Assembly (NCBI GenBank): GCA_022711765.1
Contig: JAKLEB010000001.1
Location: 1,842,694 to 1,906,693, forward strand
DNA: 64,000 nucleotides
From: Candidatus Krumholzibacteriota bacterium
GTDB lineage: Bacteria > Krumholzibacteriota > Krumholzibacteriia > LZORAL124-64-63
Reading direction: 5' to 3'
Shown piece after piece: positions 1-8,669 of this stretch. Under the pieces are notes generated by a model. It saw only the letters and a list, made by a program, of their open reading frames with translations. It did not search any database and had not been told where the DNA came from. Both the position numbers and the translations under genes were made by a program. Position 1 is the stretch's first letter, and every line of letters starts with the position of its first letter.

Positions 1-2
1 AG

Positions 3-1112
3 GAGTTCAAGGCCGTCTGGAAGCTCGACCGTGTCCTGGACGGCCACCCCGAATTCCTCGCGGCCCTGCGCGAATGGGTTGGCGCCGGCGGCCGGCTGCT
101 CGTCCTCAAGGGCAACCATGACCTCGAGATGCACTGGCCGCGCGTGCGCCACGCGCTGCGCCAACGGATCTGCGACGGCCTGTCCGACCCGGATGAGGCG
201 GCGCGGCGCATCGCGTTCGTGGACGACCGGATCATCGTCGCGAACCTGATGATCGAGCACGGCCACGAGCACGAGCCGATGACGGCGGTCCGCGGGCCGG
301 CGGTCCTCGGCCGCGACCGCCCGCAGCTCCGCTATCCCCTCGGGAGCTTCCTCAACCGCTACCTCATCAACGCGCTCGAGCGCATCAACCCGTTCCTCGA
401 CAACCTCAAGCCGGTCGACGAAGCGCTGCTCGCGATCCTCCGCCGGCGCCCGGTCCACGTGGTCAAGCTCTACGTCCGCGGCTGGAAGTTCGTGAAGCGC
501 GCGCTCGCCATGCGGCGGTTCGGCGACGGCCCGACGTGGAGCATCCTGGCGGGCCTGGTGCTGCCGCCGCTCACCGTGCTGTTGATCGCGTTCTTCGTGT
601 GGCGGCCGGAGGCGTGGCAGGCGGTCGCGCGCGCCGTGCCCTGGCTCGCCCGGCCGTCGGTCGCGGTGAGCGGCGGCATCCTCGGCGTGCTGTCGCCCGT
701 GCTCTTGCCCTACCTGATCGGCGCCGGGCTCGAGATCGTGCGCAGCCTGAGGCCGCGCCGACCGCTCGACGAACTCGCCGCCGCCGCGCGGAAGCAGCTC
801 GCGGAGTGGTCCGCGGTCTCGCCTCCCTGGCGGCGGCTGTACAGCGTCATGGGCCACACGCACCGCCAGGATGTCCACGCATTCCCGCTCGGGGAACGCG
901 AGGGATACTACCTGAACACCGGGACCTGGATCCCGCTCTGGTCCCGCGAGCGTCCCGATCTCGCCGGCCGCGTCTTCTACAGCTTCCTGCAGCTCGACCT
1001 GCAGGACGACGGCGAATATCGCCACCGGAGCCTGATCTGGGACGACCAGGCCGGCGCGCCGCGGCAGGCGATCATTCTCCGCTCCCCCGACGAGGAGTCG
1101 CCCGATGCCTGA
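3..1112 (+). CDS. Metallophosphoesterase with membrane segments (5' end missing)
   Basis: The reading frame is open from the first complete codon, so the true start lies upstream of the window; 369 residues are visible. Seen: GNHD at residues 37-40 and MGHTHRQD near 283-290, the metal-ligand blocks of calcineurin-like phosphoesterases. Two hydrophobic stretches (about 180-200 and 220-245) sit between those blocks, so the enzyme is probably membrane-attached with the catalytic parts folding back together. The C-terminus has the YLNTGTW motif common in this family. The stop overlaps the next start in ATGCCTGA (1105-1112), implying translational coupling to the GMC oxidoreductase. The substrate cannot be inferred. 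Confidence 0.85.
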   Translation, partial: EFKAVWKLDRVLDGHPEFLAALREWVGAGGRLLVLKGNHDLEMHWPRVRHALRQRICDGLSDPDEAARRIAFVDDRIIVANLMIEHGHEHEPMTAVRGPAVLGRDRPQLRYPLGSFLNRYLINALERINPFLDNLKPVDEALLAILRRRPVHVVKLYVRGWKFVKRALAMRRFGDGPTWSILAGLVLPPLTVLLIAFFVWRPEAWQAVARAVPWLARPSVAVSGGILGVLSPVLLPYLIGAGLEIVRSLRPRRPLDELAAAARKQLAEWSAVSPPWRRLYSVMGHTHRQDVHAFPLGEREGYYLNTGTWIPLWSRERPDLAGRVFYSFLQLDLQDDGEYRHRSLIWDDQAGAPRQAIILRSPDEESPDA

Positions 1113-3525
1113 GTCGATCGACCGTCCGCTCCTGCCCGAGGAGCGCCGCCTGCGTCTGCTGCTCCGGATCCTCGCCATCGCGTTCACGCTCGCGATCTTC
1201 GCGTATCTCCTGCCGGCGCTGGTCGGCGGCTGGCGACCGGCCTGGCTGCAGTTGCCGTTCGTCACGAACTCGGTCGTCAAGATCGCGACCCTCGGCCTGC
1301 TCGCGTTCGTCGCCTCGGGCGACGTCCGCCGGTTTCGCGCGCTGGTGCTCATCCTGATCTGGGCGCACGCCGTCAGCGAACTCGCGATGGTCGCCTGCCT
1401 GATCTGGGCCGACCTCGCCGCGCCGCTCTGGCAGGCTCACCTCGGGATGTCGATGACGGCGACGCTCTGGGGCGCCATGGCCCTGGACGGCGTGATCCTC
1501 GTGCTGTTGATCGGCGCGTTCACGGCCGCCGACCGCGCCCATTACGAGCTGCACTACCTGTCGCCGCTCGAATTCCGCTCGCTGTGCGCGCTCGCCGACG
1601 TGGTCGTCGAGGGGCGCGACGAGCGGATCACGCCCGAGGACATCGCCCGCAACGTCGACCGCTACCTCGGCAGCTTCCGCGCCCGGCGCAAGTGGCTCAC
1701 CAAGCTCGCGCTCACCGGACTCGAGCTCTATCCCCTGTTGAGCTGGCTCGCCCCCCTCTCCTACCAGCACCGCGAGGAGCGCGCCGCGTTCGTGCGCCGC
1801 TGCCTCTACCAGGACGTCGACCGCCGCCTGCTGCCCGCGTGGTTCCGCACGCTGGTCCAGGGCATGTCGCGGCTCGCCAACCAGCTCACCTATCTCGGGT
1901 ACTACAACGACCCGCGCACGTTCGAGTCCGTCGGCTACACGCCGTTCCTCTCGCGGCCGGACACCCCGGCGCGCCTCGCCCAGGACCCGCCCCCGCCGCG
2001 CCGCCCGCTCGCGACCTTGAGCCCGGCGGACGTCCGGCAGGAGACGCTCGACGCGGACGTCGTCATCGTCGGGACCGGCGCCGGCGGCTCGATCCTCGCC
2101 CACGAGCTGGTCCGGGCCGGTCTCGACGTCCTCATGCTCGAGCGCGGTCCCCACTACGACCCCTCGGAGTTCAACGAGGACGAGGTCGACATGCTGGGCA
2201 AGCTGTACGCGGACGGCGCCCTGCAGCTCTCGCGCGACTTCCGTTTCCAGGTGCTGCAAGGCAGCTGCGTCGGCGGCACCACGGTCGTGAACAACGCGGT
2301 GAGCTTCCGGCTGCCCGACCGCGTTCTCGAGCGGTGGAACGACCGCGATCAGCTCGACGCCCGCATCGACGAGCGGGAGTACCGCGCCGCCGAGGACGCC
2401 GTCTGGCAGCTCATCCACGTCACCGAGCAGGATCACCGGCACCTGAACCCGAGCGGCTACCCGATCCACGCGGCGATCGCGCGCCTCGGGCTCGCCGGGT
2501 CGCCCAACCGCAGCGGTCCGGTCGCGGCCAACATCGCCGGCTGCCTCGGCTGCGGCTACTGCAACATCGGCTGCGCGTACGGCAAGAAGCTCAGCATGCT
2601 CGACGTCGTGTTGCCGCTCGCGCAGCAGGCGGGCCGCGGCCGGCTGCGGATCCTCGCCGGCTGCGACGTCGGCCGCCTCGAGGCCACCGGCAAGCGCATC
2701 ACCGCGGCGCGCTGCGAGCTGTCCGACGGGCGGACGATCCGGGTCAAGGGGCGCACGTTCGCGCTCGCGGCGGGCGCCGTGAGCTCGAGCCTCATCCTGC
2801 TGCGCTCGTCGATCCAGTCCCGGCGCGCCGGCCGCGAGCTGTGCTTCAACATCGGGGCGCCGGTCTCGGGCATCTTCCCGCAGCCGATCCGCTCGTACGC
2901 GGGCCTGCAGATCTCCCACTACGTTGACCTGGAGCCGTCGCGCGGTTACGTCGTCGAGAGCTGGTACAATCCACCGGTCGCGCAGGCGCTCACCATGCCG
3001 GGCTGGTTCGAGGACCACTTCGAACACATGCGCCAGTACGACCGCATCGCCTCGCTCGGCGTGCTCGTGGGCTCGGAGTCGAACGGCCGCGCCACGACGG
3101 GCGGGCTCACCGGCCGCGAGATCCAGTACGAGCCGACCCCGGGCGACCTGCGCAAGCTCCTCGACGGCATCGTGCTCGGCGGCAGGATCCTGCTCGAGGC
3201 GGGCTGCCGGCCGGTGATGCCGCACACGTTCCGCCTCCGCCGCTACTCGACGCCGGCGGAGCTGGAGACCTTCCCGGCCTCGGTCCGCGACCACGCCGAC
3301 CTCACGATCGGCACCGGACACCCGCAGGGCGGCAACCCCATCAGCGCGCGCGGCGACCGCGGCGTCGTCGATCCCGACTTCCGCGTCAAGGGCTACGCGA
3401 ACCTCTTCGTCGCGGACGCGAGCCTGTTCCCCTCGAGCGTCGGCGTGAACCCGCAGATCACGGTCATGTCCCTGGCCCGCTACGGCGCGCGGTTCGTCGC
3501 CGAGGCGGCAGGCCGCGCCGGCTAG
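1105..3525 (+). CDS. Membrane-anchored GMC-family FAD oxidoreductase
   Basis: 806 residues. About the first 150 contain four hydrophobic segments, followed by a charged linker. The FAD Rossmann motif VIVGTGAGGS lies near residue 318. A Cys-rich block CLGCGYCNIGCAYGKK near 478-495 is typical of the cholesterol-oxidase-like branch of GMC enzymes. The C-terminal block GTGHPQGGNP plus a V-x-PQITVMSLA ending carries the catalytic His/Asn region. It probably oxidises an alcohol group of a lipid or sterol-like substrate at the membrane; the substrate is unknown. It is translationally coupled to the phosphoesterase before it, and a 12-nt gap separates it from the membrane protein after it, so these look like one operon. 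Confidence 0.88.
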   Translation: MPESIDRPLLPEERRLRLLLRILAIAFTLAIFAYLLPALVGGWRPAWLQLPFVTNSVVKIATLGLLAFVASGDVRRFRALVLILIWAHAVSELAMVACLIWADLAAPLWQAHLGMSMTATLWGAMALDGVILVLLIGAFTAADRAHYELHYLSPLEFRSLCALADVVVEGRDERITPEDIARNVDRYLGSFRARRKWLTKLALTGLELYPLLSWLAPLSYQHREERAAFVRRCLYQDVDRRLLPAWFRTLVQGMSRLANQLTYLGYYNDPRTFESVGYTPFLSRPDTPARLAQDPPPPRRPLATLSPADVRQETLDADVVIVGTGAGGSILAHELVRAGLDVLMLERGPHYDPSEFNEDEVDMLGKLYADGALQLSRDFRFQVLQGSCVGGTTVVNNAVSFRLPDRVLERWNDRDQLDARIDEREYRAAEDAVWQLIHVTEQDHRHLNPSGYPIHAAIARLGLAGSPNRSGPVAANIAGCLGCGYCNIGCAYGKKLSMLDVVLPLAQQAGRGRLRILAGCDVGRLEATGKRITAARCELSDGRTIRVKGRTFALAAGAVSSSLILLRSSIQSRRAGRELCFNIGAPVSGIFPQPIRSYAGLQISHYVDLEPSRGYVVESWYNPPVAQALTMPGWFEDHFEHMRQYDRIASLGVLVGSESNGRATTGGLTGREIQYEPTPGDLRKLLDGIVLGGRILLEAGCRPVMPHTFRLRRYSTPAELETFPASVRDHADLTIGTGHPQGGNPISARGDRGVVDPDFRVKGYANLFVADASLFPSSVGVNPQITVMSLARYGARFVAEAAGRAG

Positions 3526-3537
3526 CAAGGAGACGCC

Positions 3538-4047
3538 ATGGAACGGATCCTCGGTCCGGGCAACACGATCGTCCACTACCTGTGGGTCCTCGTCGTGTAC
3601 CTGATGATGCTCGTGCTCATGCGCTACGGCAACCAGACGGTGGAGCTCAGCTATCGGCGCACGCGCGCGTTCCTGATCTGGACCCTGGGGCCGATCGTCT
3701 TCATCGCCAACTGGCTGCTCTTCCGCGCGGGCGCGATGAGCTTCCTGCCGTGGCTGAACAACGTCCTGCACGCGCTGGTGTGGGTCGGCGTCGGGCTCAC
3801 GTTCCTGTACGCCGGCTGCCGGACGCGCGCCGGCTGGGAGCAGTTCGCGCTGTTCGCGGTCTTCAGCTTCGTGGTCAAGGTCGCCGAGCACCTGCTGCTG
3901 GGAACCTGGGAGCACGACAACTTCTTCGGCATCCCGGGCCAGACCACCTACATGGCCGGCTGGAGCGCGCTCGACGGTCTCTTGCCGTTCGTGATCCCGG
4001 TCGTGCTGCGGCAGGTGGCGCGGATCGTGCCCGGCATCATGCCCTGA
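3538..4047 (+). CDS. Small multi-pass membrane protein, unknown function
   Basis: 169 residues with about four to five hydrophobic helices (for example 13-30, 45-65, 75-95, 105-122, 143-160). A GGAG-like ribosome site (AAGGAGACGCC) precedes the ATG. I recognise no family. It is the third gene of the phosphoesterase-GMC oxidoreductase operon, with 12 nt between genes, so it may be a membrane subunit or electron-transfer partner of the oxidoreductase; this is inference from position only. The charged cytoplasmic loops are short and no heme or metal motif is obvious. Confidence 0.75.
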   Translation: MERILGPGNTIVHYLWVLVVYLMMLVLMRYGNQTVELSYRRTRAFLIWTLGPIVFIANWLLFRAGAMSFLPWLNNVLHALVWVGVGLTFLYAGCRTRAGWEQFALFAVFSFVVKVAEHLLLGTWEHDNFFGIPGQTTYMAGWSALDGLLPFVIPVVLRQVARIVPGIMP

Positions 4048-4175
4048 ACGCGGCGGGTCCCGCTTCGACCTCGAGCCGGGCTGGCACGGCGGCGTTCGAT
4101 CCGCTAGTATTGGCAGCCGAGCGCCGCGCGATTTGCGGCAGCGTCCCACCATCGCGGCTCGAGGAGGCTCTCGTG

Positions 4176-5021
4176 ATGAGACGAATCTACGCCGTCCTGG
4201 CCACCGTCGTTCTCGCGCTCGCGACCTGCGCCGTCCTGGGAACGCACGCCCCGGCAGCAGCCGCGGAGAACACGCTCATCCTCGCCACCACGACCAGCAC
4301 CCAGGACTCCGGCTTGCTGGACGTGCTGATCCCGATCTTCGAGAAAAAGACCGGCTGCTTCGTCAAGACGATCGCCGTGGGCTCCGGCCAGGCCATGGCG
4401 ATGGGTCAACGGGGCGAAGCGGACGTCCTGCTGGTGCACTCGCCCGCCGCCGAGGAGACGTTCGTCGCCGACGGCTTCGGCCTCGCGCGACGCCTGGTCA
4501 TGCACAACGACTTCATCATCGTGGGACCGGGCGCGGATCCGGCCCGGATCAGGGGGACGCCGTCGGCAGCCGAAGCCTTCGTGAAGATCGCGGCCAGTCG
4601 CGCGCTGTTTTTGAGCCGCGGGGACAACTCCGGGACGCACGCCCAGGAACAGCGCCTCTGGAAGGCCGCCGGGATCGAGGCCGAGGGCCAATCGTGGTAC
4701 CAGCAGACGGGGCTGGGCATGGGCCAGACCCTGAACGTGGCGGCCGAGAAGAAGGGCTACACGCTGGCCGACCGCGGCACCTACCTCGCGCTGCGCAGCT
4801 CCCTGGGGCTGGAGATCCTGGGCGAGGGCGACCCCGCCCTCGCGAACATCTACCACGTCATCGAGGTGAACGCCGAGCGGTTTCCCAAGGCGAACGCGGC
4901 CGCGGCGAAGGCGTTCGCCGACTTCATGGTGTCCGAGGAGGTCCAGACGATCATCGGGACGTTCGGGGTGGAGACGTTCGGATCGCCCCTGTTCTTCCCG
5001 GACGCGGGCAAGCCAGAATAG
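4176..5021 (+). CDS. tupA: Tungstate ABC transporter, periplasmic binding protein
   Basis: 281 residues. An N-terminal signal peptide ends around AAAAE, followed by TTTSTQDSGLLD, the anion-binding N-terminal motif of TupA proteins that separates them from ModA. A G-G-E-AD-VLLVHSP block and a GDNSGTHAQE block follow, both typical of TupA. Start: ATG 4176 with GAGGAGG at 4161-4167; a GTG directly before it (4173) is possible. It binds tungstate and hands it to TupB. It starts a run of tightly packed W/Mo genes: tupB begins 3 nt after the stop. Confidence 0.93.
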   Translation: MRRIYAVLATVVLALATCAVLGTHAPAAAAENTLILATTTSTQDSGLLDVLIPIFEKKTGCFVKTIAVGSGQAMAMGQRGEADVLLVHSPAAEETFVADGFGLARRLVMHNDFIIVGPGADPARIRGTPSAAEAFVKIAASRALFLSRGDNSGTHAQEQRLWKAAGIEAEGQSWYQQTGLGMGQTLNVAAEKKGYTLADRGTYLALRSSLGLEILGEGDPALANIYHVIEVNAERFPKANAAAAKAFADFMVSEEVQTIIGTFGVETFGSPLFFPDAGKPE

Positions 5022-5024
5022 TCG

Positions 5025-5723
5025 ATGGACCTCATCTGGGAAGGCATCAAGCGGGCCCTGCACCTGCTCCTCACGCTCGATCGCGAGGTGCTGGGCATCA
5101 CGATCCTCTCCCTCCGGGTCTCGCTCCTCGCGACGTTCATCAGCCTGGTGGCGGGCATCGGCGCGGCGCTCCTCCTGGCGCTGAACCGGTTCCCGGGCCG
5201 GCGCCTCGCGATCGCCCTCGTCAACACGGGCATGGGCTTCCCGCCGGTCGTGGTGGGCCTCGTGGTGACGATCGTCCTGTGGCGCAACGGTCCCCTGGGG
5301 TTCCTCGAGCTCCTCTACACCCCGACGGCGATCGTCGTCGCTCAGGCGATCATCGCGACCCCGATCATCGCGGGCGTCAGCCTCGCCGCCCTGCAGCAGC
5401 TGCCGGCGGATCTCCGCCTGCAGATCCTCGCCCTGGGCGCCTCGCGCGCGCAGATGCTGTGGCTGATCGTCAGGGAGGCGCGCCTGCCTCTCCTGGCGGC
5501 GGTGATGGCCGGGTTCGGCGGCGTCATCTCCGAGGTCGGCGCCGCGATCATGGTGGGCGGCAACATCAAAGGCTACACGCGCGTGCTCACCACGGCCACG
5601 GTCATGGAGACCAGCAAGGGCAACTTCGACATCGCGATCGCCCTCAGCGTCATCCTCCTCCTCCTGGCGTTCGCGGTGAACGCTCTGCTCACGCACGTCC
5701 AGCAGCGGAACCGCCAGCGATGA
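5025..5723 (+). CDS. tupB: Tungstate ABC transporter permease
   Basis: 232 residues with five to six membrane helices. The EAA-type loop around GASRAQMLWLIVREARLPLL marks the site where the ATPase docks in binding-protein-dependent permeases, and a GGNIKGYTRVLTTA segment near residue 185 is characteristic of TupB. It starts 3 nt after the tupA stop and its own stop overlaps the tupC start (ATGA at 5720-5723), so the three subunits are translationally coupled. Confidence 0.93.
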   Translation: MDLIWEGIKRALHLLLTLDREVLGITILSLRVSLLATFISLVAGIGAALLLALNRFPGRRLAIALVNTGMGFPPVVVGLVVTIVLWRNGPLGFLELLYTPTAIVVAQAIIATPIIAGVSLAALQQLPADLRLQILALGASRAQMLWLIVREARLPLLAAVMAGFGGVISEVGAAIMVGGNIKGYTRVLTTATVMETSKGNFDIAIALSVILLLLAFAVNALLTHVQQRNRQR

Positions 5724-6820
5724 GCGGGGAGATCCTCACGGTCCGGGACCTCGTCGTGCACCGGGGGAACGTTCCGGTGCTCGCCCTCCCGGCCCTCGGC
5801 GTGCGGGCCGGCTCCGTGCTCGCCCTCGTCGGCCCCAACGGCTCCGGCAAGACCACGCTCCTGCAGACCCTTGCCGGCCTCCTCGAACCGCGGTCCGGCG
5901 TGGTCGCGCTCGCGGGCGAGCCCCTGGATTCCCGCGGCGCGCGGGCGGCCTACCGCAAGCGCGTGACCCTGGTCTTCCAGGAGCCGCTGCTCTTCGACAC
6001 GACCGTGCGGGCGAACGTCGAGTCGGGGCTGAAGCTGCGCCGGCTGGGCGCCGCGGACCGGGCCGCGCGGCTGGCGGACGTGGCGCGCCGCTTCGGCATC
6101 GCCCACCTGCTGGACCGCTCCGCCCGGAAGCTCTCGGGGGGCGAGGCCCAGCGCACGAGTCTCGCCCGGGCGTTCGCCCTGAAGCCGGAGATCCTCTTCC
6201 TCGACGAACCCTTCTCGGCCCTGGACGCGCCGACGCGCGAGGCGCTCATCGACGACCTCGCGCGCACGCTGCAGGAGACCCGGACGACGGCGGTGCTCGC
6301 GACCCACGATCAGCTCGAAGCGATGCGCCTGGCGGACACCATGGCCGTGCTGCGCGAGGGCCGCATCGTCCAGTCGGGCCGCGTGGCCGAGGTGATCAAC
6401 CACCCCGCGGACGAGCTCGTCGCCGCCTTCGTGGGCATGGAGACGGTGCTGGAGGGCATCGTCACGTCGTGCGTGCGCGGCGTCCTCACCGTCACTGTCG
6501 CCGGTCGCGACGTGCAGGCCCTGGGCGAGGCGCGGCCCGGCGAGACCGTCCTGTTCGGGGTGCGCCCGGAGAACGTGACCCTGGCGCTGGAACCGGGACG
6601 AGACACCAGCGCGCGCAACAGCTTCCGCGGCGCCGTGGTCCGCCTGGCGCCGCGCGGACCGATCTTGAAGGTGGACATCGACTGCGGTTTCTTCCTCACC
6701 GCGATCGTCACGGTGCGGTCCGCGGAGGATCTTGCCCTGCAGCCGGGCCGCGAGGTCGTCGCCAGCTTCAAGGCGACGGCCGTTCACGTGATCCGCCGCT
6801 TTCCGCCCGCCTGCGGTTGA
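5720..6820 (+). CDS. tupC: Tungstate ABC transporter ATP-binding protein with TOBE domain
   Basis: 366 residues. Walker A GPNGSGKTT is near residue 38. The signature LSGGEAQRTSLARA and Walker B EILFLDEPFSALD come next, then the H-loop ATHDQLEA. The last ~120 residues resemble the TOBE oxyanion-sensing domain of ModC-like ATPases (G-E-VLFGVRPENV motif), which may let the importer respond to cellular tungstate or molybdate. The ATG overlaps the tupB stop. This chooses the start against the much longer overlapping open frame that begins upstream in another gene. Confidence 0.93.
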   Translation: MSGEILTVRDLVVHRGNVPVLALPALGVRAGSVLALVGPNGSGKTTLLQTLAGLLEPRSGVVALAGEPLDSRGARAAYRKRVTLVFQEPLLFDTTVRANVESGLKLRRLGAADRAARLADVARRFGIAHLLDRSARKLSGGEAQRTSLARAFALKPEILFLDEPFSALDAPTREALIDDLARTLQETRTTAVLATHDQLEAMRLADTMAVLREGRIVQSGRVAEVINHPADELVAAFVGMETVLEGIVTSCVRGVLTVTVAGRDVQALGEARPGETVLFGVRPENVTLALEPGRDTSARNSFRGAVVRLAPRGPILKVDIDCGFFLTAIVTVRSAEDLALQPGREVVASFKATAVHVIRRFPPACG

Positions 6821-6853
6821 CGTCTCCGGCCGCCGCTGCACATATTTGCCTCT

Positions 6854-6877
6854 CGATATGCACCGTCATACATAACG
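6854..6877. promoter_or_regulatory. ModE-type operator palindrome
   Basis: CGATATGCA, six bases, then TACATAACG: an inverted repeat with 7 of 9 arm positions complementary, plus one further matching pair outside (6853/6878). Compared with the E. coli ModE consensus (CGnTATATA-N6-TATATAACG) it differs at two positions in the left arm and one in the right, with the same spacer. It ends one base before the ribosome site of the 64-aa gene, and a ModE-like regulator is encoded two genes on. Autoregulation by molybdate or tungstate status is the inference. Confidence 0.65.
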
Positions 6878-6890
6878 AAGGAGGCCGCGC

Positions 6891-7085
6891 ATGGATCCCG
6901 AGACCAGGCTCGCCGACGCGATCGAAGGCCGCTCCCAGCGGCGCCCGGACGGCAAGCTCGCCCTGCGTTGCGAGGACGCCTTCGCCCTGGCGAAGGAGTA
7001 CTCGGTCCCGCTCGAGACGATCGGCCGCCTCTGCAACGAGAACGGCGTCCGGATCGCCGCCTGCCAGCTCGGTTGCTTCGCGTGA
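6891..7085 (+). CDS. Small conserved protein with C-terminal CQLGCF motif, W/Mo-cluster associated
   Basis: 64 residues, with a strong ribosome site AAGGAGG at 6878-6884. The sequence has a helix-turn-helix-like pattern (EDAFALAKEYSVPLETIGRL) and ends in R-I-x-x-CQLGCFA with two cysteines. From memory, similar small proteins sit beside tungstate transporter and moeA/moaA genes in deltaproteobacteria-like genomes, but I cannot name a family or function. Two cysteines in a C-x3-C arrangement could bind a metal. The stop overlaps the GTG start of the ModE-like gene (GTGA, 7082-7085), so the two are translationally coupled. Confidence 0.75.
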   Translation: MDPETRLADAIEGRSQRRPDGKLALRCEDAFALAKEYSVPLETIGRLCNENGVRIAACQLGCFA

Positions 7086-7459
7086 AGCGGGGCGCGCGGA
7101 CCGCGGGCGGCGGGCTCAGCCCGCACGTCCGCCTGTGGCTCGTGACCGCGGGCGACGCGACGCCGTTCGGCCAGGGCCGGTGGCTGCTCCTGGCGGCGAT
7201 CGACCGCACGGGATCCCTGCGCGCGGCGGCCGCGGAGCTGGGCGTCAGCTACCGCAAGGCCTGGGGCGACCTGCGCAAGACCGAGAAAGCGCTCGGCGTC
7301 CAGCTGATCGAGACGCGGCGCGGCGGCCGCGACGGCGGCGACACGCGCCTGACCGCGAACGGCCGGCGCTGGCTCGTCGCTTACGGCCGTTTCCGCGCCC
7401 GGGTCGAGCGCTCGGTGATGCGCGCGTTCGCGGCGACCTTCAAAGACCTGCAGCCATGA
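7082..7459 (+). CDS. ModE-type winged-helix transcriptional regulator (DNA-binding domain only)
   Basis: 125 residues from a GTG start that overlaps the preceding stop by 4 nt. The core LLAAIDRTGSLRAAAAELG, then SYRKAWGDLRKTEKALG, is the ModE/LysR-type winged helix, followed by LTANGRRWLVAYGRFR. There is no C-terminal molybdate-binding (molbindin) domain; E. coli ModE is about 262 residues. It must therefore sense metal through a partner or act constitutively. The ModE-like palindrome at 6854-6877 is the likely target, and the neighbouring tup and moe/moa genes the likely regulon. Confidence 0.85.
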   Translation: MKRGARTAGGGLSPHVRLWLVTAGDATPFGQGRWLLLAAIDRTGSLRAAAAELGVSYRKAWGDLRKTEKALGVQLIETRRGGRDGGDTRLTANGRRWLVAYGRFRARVERSVMRAFAATFKDLQP

Positions 7460-7472
7460 CCCTGGGGATGAC

Positions 7473-8669
7473 ATGGGCGAGATGATCACGTTCGAGCAGG
7501 CCACGGCCATCGTCCTGGGCTCGGCCCGGTACCTCGGGGACGAGCGGGTGCCGCTCTCCGCCTGCCTCGGCCGCGTCCTCGCCGCCGACGCGCGGGCGGA
7601 CCTCGACCTGCCGCCGTTCGACAAGTCCGCCATGGACGGCTTCGCTTGCCGCCGCGCGGACCTGCCGGGGCCTCTCGTGGTCGTCGCGACCGTGGCCGCC
7701 GGCGCGACCCCGACCGCGGCGCTGGCGCCGCGCCAGTGCGCCCGCATCATGACCGGCGCCCCGATCCCGCGCGGCGCCGATTGCGTCGTCAAGTTCGAGG
7801 ACGCCGAGGTCCTGCCCGACGGCACGGTGCGCAGCGGGGTCGCGGCGAGGTCCGACAACATCTGCCGGCAGGGCGAGGACGCGCGCCGCGGCGGCACGGT
7901 CCTGCCGCGCGGCACGCGGATCGGACCGCAGCACGTCGCGGTACTCGCGACCGTCGGCTGCGCGCAGGTGCCGGTCGCGCGCCGGCCGCGCGTCGCCATC
8001 CTCGCGACCGGCGACGAGCTGGTGCCGGTCGACGCGCGGCCGGCGCCCGGCCAGATCCGCAACAGCAACGGCCCGCAGCTCGAGGCGCAGGCCCTCGCGG
8101 CCGGGGTCCTGCCGGCCGTCTACGGCCCGGTCCGCGACGACCGCGAGGACCTCACGCGCGCGCTGAGGCAGGCCGCGGCGGAACACGACGTCGTCCTGCT
8201 GTCGGGCGGCGTCTCGGAGGGCGACTTCGACCTCGTGCCGCAGGCGATGCAGGACGTCGGGCTCGTGATCAGGTTCGATCGGGTCGCCGTGAAGCCGGGC
8301 CGGCCCACCACCTTCGCGGTCGGGCCGGACGTCTGGTGCTTCGGCCTGCCGGGCAATCCCGTGTCGACTTTCCTGCAGTTCGAATTCCTCGTGAAGCCGC
8401 TGCTGCGCCGGCTCATGGGGTGCGACCGGGAACCGCCGGTCGTGACGGCGCGGCTCGCCGGGCCCGTGTCCCGCCGCCACGCCGATCGCGAGAGCTGGCT
8501 GCCGGTGATGCTGACCGACGCCGGCGACGCGCAGCCCCTGGAGTATCACGGTTCTGGCCACATCAACGCCCTGTGGCGGGCCGACGGGATCATCGCCGTG
8601 CCCGCCGGCACGAAGAGCCTCGCCAAAGGAGCCCTGGTCCGTGTTCGACCGCTTTCAGCGACGCATTGA
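7473..8669 (+). CDS. moeA: Molybdopterin molybdenumtransferase MoeA
   Basis: 398 residues, the normal length. Motifs: DLPPFDKSAMDGFA near residue 47, RIMTGAPIPRGADC, a central G-D-E-L block (ILATGDELVPV), SGGVSEGDFD, and KPGRPTTFAVG followed by LPGNPVS. MoeA inserts molybdate or tungstate into adenylated molybdopterin. The ribosome site is weak for ATG 7473; a second ATG lies three codons on (7482). The 3' end overlaps moaA by 29 nt. Confidence 0.94.
   Translation: MGEMITFEQATAIVLGSARYLGDERVPLSACLGRVLAADARADLDLPPFDKSAMDGFACRRADLPGPLVVVATVAAGATPTAALAPRQCARIMTGAPIPRGADCVVKFEDAEVLPDGTVRSGVAARSDNICRQGEDARRGGTVLPRGTRIGPQHVAVLATVGCAQVPVARRPRVAILATGDELVPVDARPAPGQIRNSNGPQLEAQALAAGVLPAVYGPVRDDREDLTRALRQAAAEHDVVLLSGGVSEGDFDLVPQAMQDVGLVIRFDRVAVKPGRPTTFAVGPDVWCFGLPGNPVSTFLQFEFLVKPLLRRLMGCDREPPVVTARLAGPVSRRHADRESWLPVMLTDAGDAQPLEYHGSGHINALWRADGIIAVPAGTKSLAKGALVRVRPLSATH

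Noticed and set aside
4082..4102. Sigma54 promoter (TGGCAC...) before tupA
   Set aside because: The GC element at the required spacing is missing and no sigma54 activator is nearby.
1072..4152. Very long open frame (over 1000 codons) on the minus strand opposite the GMC oxidoreductase
   Set aside because: High GC leaves few stops in shadow frames. Its translation is Arg/Glu/Ala-biased with no domain, and it lies wholly antisense to three real genes.
6846..6874. Promoter with TTGCCT and TACATA before the 64-aa gene
   Set aside because: Initiation would fall inside the ribosome site. The same bases are better explained by the ModE-type palindrome.
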